From positions 4,030,001 through 4,094,000 of the forward strand of contig HG738137.1 in the NCBI GenBank assembly GCA_000499405.2: a DNA stretch of 64,000 nt, written 5' to 3'. The notes beneath the pieces are model-generated. The model saw only the letters and a list, made by a program, of their open reading frames with translations. It was not told the origin of the DNA and searched no databases. The position numbers and the translations under genes were made by a program. This DNA is from Onchocerca volvulus (taxonomy: Eukaryota > Nematoda > Chromadorea > Rhabditida > Onchocercidae). Position 1 is the stretch's first letter. Every line of letters begins with the position of its first letter. Of this stretch, positions 55,108-64,000 are shown in pieces.

Positions 55108-58100
55108 ATGTCTTTTTCTGGTTTGAAGAAGCAACTAAACAAAGCGAATCAAGTACGTTATTTGATAGTAAACATATAATCGTTGATAATTTCAACTTAT
55201 TTTTTGAAGAACGATGTATCTGAGATGTCTTTCATCACTTTATTTTCAAGTACGTAATGGGATGTGTCTATTGTAGTTGATTTTTTTCTTATCCATAAAT
55301 TTCAATCATCCAACGTTTAGAATGGGATCAGTGAATTTAGTGCATGTGCATGACATCTGGTCGCATTATAATTTTTTAAATTTATGGTATTTCATTCTTT
55401 CTCTTTCGAAGATTCTAATTTAAGCAAATAATATCTCTCAGTTTAGATGGCACAATATGATATAGTTTTGAAATCGACAAAAAAATTTTATTCTGCACAT
55501 ATCTAGCATAAGCGACAGTATTTATTACAAATATTTGGTTAAATTTATAAAATTTAACACATAATAGTAGTAAATACCATGATTCGCTTAACTTCGAGAA
55601 AATTTTCCATTTATTATAAGTACATGAAATCTCAGACCATGATAATGTTATGTGTAAAGCTTAGTAATAATTTCTTACTCTAATATTGATTATTGGTTTA
55701 GTATCTCAGCGAAACAATGGGTGCAGCCGAAGCGACGAAACTTGATGAGCAGTACAATGAAATGGAACGGGTTTGCTATATGCTGTGGTTTGCTTAGTTA
55801 CTTTCTATATCTATCGGTACTCTGTACCATACACATTTTTTTAAGTCTTAACTTACTAATGCTGTTAACGGACATTATTTTAATAGCAAAATTATATTTT
55901 AAATTTCGATTTTTATCAGTTATCATTTATTTATCTGTTGCTAATTGTAAACATATTTAACTATTTTCTGTTTTTTAAGAAAGTGGATCTGACATACGAA
56001 CTAATTAGTGCATTGATTGCTGGAACTCATGAACTGTTGCAACCCAATCCAGGTAAAAGAAGAAAAATTTTGTAATCCGTAATTTTTTATTCGTTACTGA
56101 ATCTTGATTTTATCACTCTGAAAATCATGATTTCATTTTTTCATTTGAAAATTTCTTATTAGCAACTCGAGCGAAAATGGCCACAATGGGAGCTTTATCA
56201 AAAGTACGCGGAACATCGAAAGTCCAACCATATCCACAGACCGAAGGCCTCCTAGCAGATATTATGCAAAAATATGGAACAGCTTTAGGTGCAGATTCTG
56301 ATCTTGGAAAAGGTTTGAATTGAGCTTATTTGCGTTTTATTAATAGACGCTGGATCTTATTATTTTGCTAGATTCGATTTTTATCCAATATCCATGTTTT
56401 AGCTTTGATCGATGCTTCGGAAGCTTATCGTCAACTAGCTGATATTAAATATCAAATGGAGGATAACGTAAAACATCATTTTTTGGATCCACTAGCACAT
56501 CTGCAACAAATTGACTTAAAAGAAGTTAATGTATGTTTGTTGTTTTTTTAAAACGTTTCTTATTCTAATTTAAAGTACAATTTCAATCACTCGCTTCTTA
56601 TCAGATTATCATTCTAGCATCATCGAACAAAACTTAAGGGTCGACGTCTGGATTACGATTGCAAGAAGCGGAAACAAACACGCGGTTAATTATCTACTTA
56701 TTTCATTTAAATTGAAATTCAATGACATTAATAGAAACGCGTATTTAAATGTAGTGAATAATTATTGATATTAAAAAAAAAGAAAAAAAAGAGGAACAAA
56801 ACATTATGTAGAGATTTAACAATTCAGATTTCTTCACATAACAACAGCAATAGTGTGAAAAATTTTCTTCATGGCTTTATTATAGAGTTTGATTTGACGT
56901 GGATGCTTATTTATGATGTTAGATTAAGCAATATTGGGACATGAGGAGATATATGTTTTCAGATGGTCAAACAAAGCAAGAAAGTTACTGAAGAAAAAAA
57001 CATAAAAACTGTTGGTAAAAATTAAGTGGTGATTGAAACATTAAATAATCTGAGCTATACCTGATATCTATTTACTAATTGTCTGGACGATACATTCTAA
57101 CATTTTCATATTACTAATGTGTTATGAAAAATTTTTGGAAATTAATTTAATATGGTGTCGATCAACTAAGAGCTTTTATTTTTCAGATGAGGAATTGATT
57201 CAAGCAGAAGACAAATTGGAAGAATCGAAACAGTTAGCAGAACAAGCAATGTATAATCTTTTAAGTAATGATGTATGTAGCATCATTCTCTTTAAATTTA
57301 TTTTTTATGAAATTTGATTTCTTGGAATTTTTATTGTAAAAGAAGCAAGTTATAATTTATCATAGTATATGAATTCATAATCTCTTGAGAAAAATTCGAT
57401 AAATACTGGAATTTAGGTTGAACAAGTGACTCAGCTCTGCGCTTTGGTCGATGCACAGTTGGACTTTCATCGACAAACTACGCAAGTTTTAGAACGCTTG
57501 AAGGCACAATTAAATGAACGGTATTTTTTCAAAATCAAAATTTCCGTGTAAGCATTAGTATCGTTGAATAAATTATTCCAGTCAAGTTTTCATTGAGTAG
57601 AATACAGCATAAATTTTAGTGTGGAGGAAGCAAGTACTCGACTACGTGTGGAACATATCATCAAACCCGTTTTAGCCGACAGAGTGCCTAGTGCACGGTA
57701 TGTTCCGTTCAAAATGTTTAAATTTCAGATTAAAAGATATGAGTACTCTTAAAAACTCTAAAATGATTGATAACGTTTGCTTTTATTAGTTCATATAGTT
57801 TAGGAACCGAATTTCTGGAACTTATTAACAGCTGTCAGCAGATTAAGTATCTAAGAATATAATATTGCAATGAATATAAAACAATTTTCATGTGAAAAGT
57901 TTCCCAATTGAAAAACTCCAAAATAGTCTCACATCAGCTTCTAGTGTTAAAATTGATGAAATTATAATGCAGATCGCTAGTAAGTGCAGAAAATTCGGCA
58001 TCAATAAACAACGTCAGTTTTCAACCACCTTCATTAGCATCCTCCATGTATCCACAAAAACAGGCAGCAGATGGTGTTAATTGGGATTCGAGTGCTAAAG

Positions 58101-58345
58101 CCCAAAGTTCAACAGCCAATTTTGGTAGTCCGAATGAGCCATCTCCTTCTGTGGTATCTGTTCCTAAGCCATCTTGTCGAGCTTTGTATGATTTCGAGGC
58201 ACAAAATGAAGGTGAACTGGATTTCAAAGAAGGTGACGTTATTAATTTGATCTCACAAATTGACGAGAATTGGTATGAAGGTTCACTGCTAGGAAAAACT
58301 GGGTACTTTCCGATCTCTTACGTTCATGTACTTGTGCCATTATAA
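55108..58345 (+). CDS. unc-57: endophilin A
   Basis: Ten exons, 55108-55152, 55702-55770, 55980-56052, 56163-56312, 56403-56530, 56618-56684, 57187-57272, 57417-57520, 57620-57697, 57973-58345, give 390 residues. The amphipathic helix H0 is [15 protein letters not shown]. The N-BAR domain runs through [118 protein letters not shown] and [12 protein letters not shown] to about residue 255. A Ser/Pro-rich linker and an SH3 domain at about 333-390 end the protein ([40 protein letters not shown]). Endophilin bends membranes and recruits dynamin and synaptojanin during synaptic vesicle endocytosis. The N-terminal half has one large 500-bp intron before exon 7. Confidence 0.96.
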
Positions 58346-59666
58346 TCGTCTTTATTCATACTTTTCAGTTAATTGATTTTAATTTAATTTCATTTACACA
58401 AAATGTTATTTTCGGGAAAATGCTACGATCATCGTCATATTGTAAATTGAGGTTTTTATAATGTTTATCATACTGGACAAGGATTTTTTTTCCATATAAG
58501 GATTTTATAACCACTTAAAGAATTAACAAATTCTACTTAGATTAAGCCAATTATTGCACATTATCACTTTAACATCAATTAGAGACATAATTCGATGACT
58601 TTCTGGCAGATTCAACTTCTACTTTTTTTAAAGTATTGTCCATCTTCATCTACTGCTTTAATATTTGTATTGGCATCACTTACGTGCTAGGTCCATTGCT
58701 GACATTTTGATTTCTTTGAAGTTCAGTACAGTTCATACAACTAAACTAGTGGAATTACGTGTATCCGGTACTTAATGCTATTTATTTCGCATAAAGTTTG
58801 TGGATTCCTTTGTACTTCTGTCATTTATCGTTACCTTTTCTAGGTCATAACAAGAAAAGCAGCTTTTTTTAACTGGAATTAAATAACGATATTTCGGCCA
58901 GTCTCGTTTATCAATTACTTTACACGAAATATAGATTTTTCAGAGTTCTGTTAAAATTAGTACCCGTTTTGTTTTTATTTCTCAATATGACTTGCTGATA
59001 GGTGTCCAGTTGTACTAAAAAATATGTTGCTTTCGTGATATCCTAGCTTTTTCTGACGTCTGCAAAAAAGTTCTATGCTCGAAATTTGCTGGGAAGATCT
59101 TGAATAGAAACAGTCAGAATTGATACAGTTTCGTGATAGAGAATCTTAAAAAAAAAAAAGAAAAAAATCATAATTGTGCTCTGTTTGATATCTTGTTATT
59201 ATACTTTTACTTAGTCGATATTTCATGTCCATAATGGGTTATCCTCTGTCTCAAAAGAAAAAAAAAAGAGAAAAATGAAGCATTAGAAATTGTGATTTAA
59301 TTTTCTTTGATTTCTGATATTTTTGTTATGGCGGCTGAATTGAACTAATTTTAATGGGTTTCACATTAAAATTAAACTAACATAGGTAGTGGCACATTTA
59401 TAAGGCCATAATTATTTCATAAGTCCCTATATCAACGCTGTTTCATTTCCTTTCTTCAATAGATTTTGTTGCAGAGAAAAGTACAGGAATTAAAAAGATG
59501 CCAAATTTAGAAAAGAATCAATTCTATGAACAAAAAATGTTTCCGAAAAGGGTTTAAATCATGCTCAAACAATGGAATGAATGATAAATACATATGCAAT
59601 GGGTCGCCAAACCATAACACGAAATAAATTTAAGAAATCAAAAATTCCCCAAAACAGATTTTATCC
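58346..59666. other. convergent 3' flank between endophilin and VAC14
   Basis: AT-rich with A tracts near 59145-59170 and 59258-59275. It holds the 3' UTRs of both genes. No gene, RNA or repeat is recognised. Confidence 0.45.
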
Positions 59667-62600
59667 CTATTGCTCGGTTGAACTCAGCATCTGTCGATGT
59701 TTTCTTTTAAGCACTTTTTGTTGCTGTTCAAGGATTCTTAAGAAATGTTGCAACAACGGATTAAAATCCACCTTTGCGACCAACTGACTCTGTTTCTTTT
59801 CCCTTAAGTGAGCAATTTCAACAACAGTTATTTTAAAGAACCGTTTTATTTGAAAAAAAAAGTCTTAATTTTTGGACCAATTAGAACAGACTTTTACCAA
59901 AGAATTTCAAGTTCATTCCAATAATTTTGCGAAATACTGCTCGTATCAAAAAATAATATACTTACTCGTGAACAGCAACAGACGGAATGCATTGTATGCG
60001 TTTATATAATGTATTGAAAGCATCAGTTTGAGGCAATATCATTAGGAGAGCTGAAAGAACGGCTGTGAGAGGTCGTTGATGTTTGGCATCCAATAAATCG
60101 AGTCGTACATCTGAAACATTTTTAAGTACTGATTCTAACTTCCAATGAAATTTTGATTTTAAAGTTAGAAGTTAATCGGTAACTTCAATCAATCATCTTT
60201 TCCTGATATATAAAACTTGATATGTAAACTTCGAAATTCCGGGTCCAGAACGTACATGAAAGTATAGGACTTTCAATGAGCTGTACAAGTCGATCGATTT
60301 CAATCAGCACATCAACTGTAACATCGACCTTCCACAGATGCCGTGCCAGCACACTTGCATGTTCGTAGTTTTGCGACAATATACATAAACCAAGCAATGC
60401 GATAGGTTGGAAGGCCCATGTACGGTACAAGGATTCGAATAGATTTATGCAAGCCTTTGAAATTCAGAATTATTGTGTTCTGGAGAAATTTCTTTTTTTT
60501 TTTTTACATTAAATCAAAGTTTTTGGAAAATATTATCAATCATTCTAATCTGTTTTTTTTTTTTTTTTTTTGAACAATCGGATTATGATTATGTGGTAAG
60601 TCGACCTGAACAGTATTCTTGATTATAGCAGTTTTATGGATATAAATATATGAAGTGATGGAGAAAAAATATAAAACTTGATATGCAGGGAAAAGATTTA
60701 CTTCCGATTCCAGTGTTCTTAATTGCCTCCTTAACTCGAATAGTTCAGTGGAAGTGAGCAATATCCCATTCAATAAAGCAACCATTTGAGATACGAATTC
60801 TGCGTCATTATCCTTTAATAAAAGAACCGATAAACAGCGATAGATGGATCCGGAACCGAGCAGAATACACAACTGCCTAGAAAAATATTCCTGACTTAGA
60901 AGCACTGTCTTATAAACTAACTTTTGAAACAGTAATATTTCTAAAAAACGCCGGAGTTACCTGACTATCAGCACACCTCTATCATTCAGTAAGGCCTTAT
61001 CACTTCGAAACATTGCTAATAAGCTTGAAGTGAATTTCACTAAATATGGTGATATGCCTGAAAGCTAAAACATTAAAATAGTTTTTACAAAAATATGGAA
61101 AAAAAAAGTCATTCTCTTAATTTTCTTTCAAATAATTATTTCTAGTTCAACTAGTAAGAAGGAAAAAAAATCAATCATGAAACTAAAAAACAAAATACCT
61201 GCTTTAAGATATCTTCATCGAGATTAAGCTCCTGCAGTTCAACACCACTAGTGTTTTTGTCTTCGCATATGTCGGAAAGTAACTGCAAATCCAATAACAA
61301 TACATCATCGCATGTATCGGACAGCAATGAAAGTAATACTGGGAATATATGGTCCATATATGAAAATAACTGCAAATAAATAACAAAGTCTTTTCTAGTC
61401 AAGAAAAGAACAAAATATTATTTTTAATGGTAGATAAATGGTATAATCAATTTAATGTTTTCTGTATCTTTTTCTCAAATAACTTCAAAAACGACAAAAC
61501 TTCATATTTATCGCCATTCATGGCATAAAATGACTATTGGTAGTCCCGACTCTCAAATGAAAAACAAGTTGTCCAGAAAGCAAGTTTGTGAATAAACGAT
61601 ACTGCTAATAGCAACAATCTGTCAAATAGTTTAAATATAGTTTAAATAAATAGAATCCAAGGGTCATAAATTAGTATTAATAAGAAAGAAAAAAAAAGTC
61701 AATCATAAAACTAAAAAGCAAAATATCTGCCTCGAGACATTTTCATCGAAATTAAAAAGGTTTTTGAAAATAAATCAAATAAAATTTGAAATGAATTTTA
61801 GAAGACCTTTGCAACCGTACATATCGCATCAATCAAAAATCAAATACAGTACATTCTTCCATAAACTTCCATAAAATATTTCACAAAGTTAAAAGAATAC
61901 CCTACTTTTAGAGGTGCAGTAATGTGCATTCTACTGATCCAATTCAAGACAGCTATTCTTGTGTCTCGAAATTCGTGTTTGATATGCTTCAAAAGTACTT
62001 TAATAACAGCATCATACTCAATATCGGCATTCTCCGACAATAACTCCATCAAATGCATATTGATTTCTTTAGCTAAAAAACAGCTATTCTTAACATTTAA
62101 TGAATTTTGTATGTTGAGGAAATCCAAAAAGGAACTTTTTCATTGCTTTCATTTCACAACACGTAAAACGAAATTTCTAAAATGAGACGTTGGGTTATGC
62201 CAATATCGACTTACCAGTATACCATTTACTTCGGACTTAAATCCCATTCATTTTTAATGCAATTGTCAGACTATCCATCAAATATCTTATACACGAATGT
62301 CAAAACATAAATTTTTAGTAAAAATCATGTTGTATCAAAATATTCGATATAGCCCAATGACAAGCAAGTACTGTCTAGAATAGCATGGTGTGCATTTGTG
62401 AAACTATGCACATATCGCTTTGAACGTCCACTATTGTTTATATTTAAAAGAAACCAAAACCTTTAAGCTGTGAATCATTTAAACATGGTAGTACAGCTGT
62501 CAAATAAGATGAAAGATATTGCAGAAGTCCAACAGAATGCATTTTCAGGAAACGGTTCAACCAAATAAGAGCAGTCATTCGAGTGAGAGTACTTCCTTCA

Positions 62601-63992
62601 GTACAAGCATGTACTATCAGAACATTGATCATGTCATTCAATTCAGCCTGTAAAAAAACTAAAAAAGGTAAATCTATTTTTTGGACTTGATCTTTCCGCT
62701 TTTTAAGAATTTAAAGCGAAACTTACTTCGTCACCATCTTTCTGCTCCTGCATTCGTTCAAGGAATTGCCCTAGAATTGTTTCTGTGGCATCTCGGACAC
62801 CTGGCTGACTATCGTTCAGCATTTGGAATAAACCATCTAGAACTTCGGGAAGATATGTCGAAATGGATAGCTCTGGTGCTGTCAACAAAGCTGACAGCTG
62901 GAAAATTCAAATAATTTAGAAATAAAAAAATGCAAATTATAATTTTAAATTCAGTGTTGCAGGAAAAAACTACAATCATAATGGTAAAAGATTAACGCAG
63001 ATTCACCCAAGAAACAACAAATCTTCGATTTGAGCTGTTCTGGGAGTATATTCTGTCGCGGACCAACGACATCAAAGTTGAAATTTCGAATGAGTTCGTA
63101 GCAAGTACAATATCCTGCAAATTCGAACCAAATTTATCTCAAAAAGTTGAATGGAATTTTATCTAACACGGTTAAGGAGCGAAATAAAATATCGTAAATA
63201 TAGATGGTTTCATCTTACTAGTCAGTAATTTAACAGTTCGAAGTGTTAATCAGTGGTATTATGATATCATCTGATGTATTTCAAAATGAAGTTTCACACC
63301 TTTAGCAGACGATCCAATAGTTCTGCTCCACTGCGCACATTTAAATCTGTATCGGCAGATAACTGAAAATACAATCAATTCTTAAGCTAAAAAAATCAAA
63401 TTAATTCTGGCGAACATGAGAATTAAAGAAAACTGAGCATAGAAAGAGTCCCATATAAAAGTTATGCATAAACTTACCCGCCAGAGAGTATCAAAAAGTT
63501 CATCGAAATGAGACAAAGCGGATGAACGGCATATTTTCACAATATTATACAATGACTGCAAATAAACTTTTATTCAGTAGGCGAAGAAATAGACCAATAA
63601 ACTTCTCTGAAATCATATTGCATTCTTTAATTACTAACTGCAAAGTAAACTTTTAAGTGAACAAAATGAACGGATACTCAGTCACACATACCTTTTCAGC
63701 TAAAAAATGAAAATTTTTAATAACTTTGAATGTAGTGAACATAAACTCAAACTTACAATTTCTATTACATGCAATGGGAATAAAGAGGCAAATTACTGCT
63801 TGAATTTACTTCGACTTAAAATTTCATGCACAGAAAAAAAGAATTTCTTTACAGAGGACTTTTGCATATTAATCACTATTAATTAAATAATATTCCATTT
63901 ACCTCACAAGCATAGTATCGTACTCGAGGATCGGGATCACTGAAACAAGTTAGAACTGGTTCGATCAATTGCGAAGTATAATCAGCAGTGTT
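59667..63992 (-). CDS. vac14: VAC14, PIKfyve complex scaffold; N-terminus beyond window
   Basis: Thirteen exons in phase: 63992-63903, 63555-63478, 63362-63300, 63114-63007, 62897-62727, 62647-62461, 62072-61906, 61369-61199, 61064-60961, 60876-60702, 60454-60256, 60110-59966, 59802-59667 (598 codons, the last being the stop). Compared with human VAC14 (782 aa) the first 90-100 residues are to the right of base 64000. Hallmarks in order: [173 protein letters not shown] and [12 protein letters not shown]. These are HEAT-like helical repeats. VAC14 holds PIKfyve and FIG4 on endolysosomes to control PtdIns(3,5)P2. The disordered linker of vertebrate VAC14 is missing or very short here. Confidence 0.93.
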
Positions 63993-64000
63993 CTGCAATA

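Overview
The window is nuclear DNA of a nematode, most likely a filarial or other spirurid worm. The genes are split into many short exons with AT-rich introns. Most start codons sit 0-28 nt after a TTTCAG-like acceptor with no cis exon in front of it, as expected for spliced-leader trans-splicing. The protein set (SRC-1-like kinase, endophilin/UNC-57, CREB3-type bZIP, SAS-4-like protein, RPN8) is that of a nematode. The species was inferred, not looked up. All gene models were built by hand from exon phase, splice sites and remembered family motifs.

Layout. 1-4999 (-): SAS-4/CPAP-like centriole protein, running off the left edge, with a dead mariner in a large intron. 5.4-6.65 kb: Helitron-type non-autonomous repeat. 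7136-7992 (+): RNase P subunit Rpp21. 8436-13015 (-): WD40 protein, WDR61/Ski8-like, with a second dead mariner in an intron. It is divergent from 13700-16277 (+): proteasome lid subunit RPN8/PSMD7. 17.0-20.3 kb: Helitron graveyard (a helicase 3' half, then the 5' half of another copy, then non-autonomous tails). 20923-25673 (+): hexokinase. 27409-28495 (+): a small predicted membrane-anchored collagen. 29381-29879 (-): an 89-aa single-pass membrane protein. 29.9-36.4 kb: no gene I can defend. 36388-39182 (-): CREB3/CREBH-type transmembrane bZIP factor. 39.5-40.6 kb: a 140-bp direct duplication and a tRNA-like pseudogene. 40904-44351 (-): Src-family tyrosine kinase (SRC-1-like). 44.8-45.3 kb: another Helitron-type repeat. 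45896-47263 (-): LysM-domain membrane protein, divergent from 48314-50826 (+): mitochondrial isocitrate dehydrogenase alpha subunit. 55108-58345 (+): endophilin A. 59667 to the right edge (-): VAC14, scaffold of the PIKfyve complex.

The genes are mostly housekeeping (RNA processing, proteasome, glycolysis, TCA cycle) or signalling and membrane traffic (SRC, endophilin, VAC14, CREB3). I see no operon-like tight clustering on one strand. The least explained parts are the mini-collagen and its small membrane-protein neighbour, the Helitron family carrying an AACATGTTT minisatellite, two GC-AG introns, a perfect 24-bp palindrome in a src intron, and the 6.5-kb gap before CREB3.
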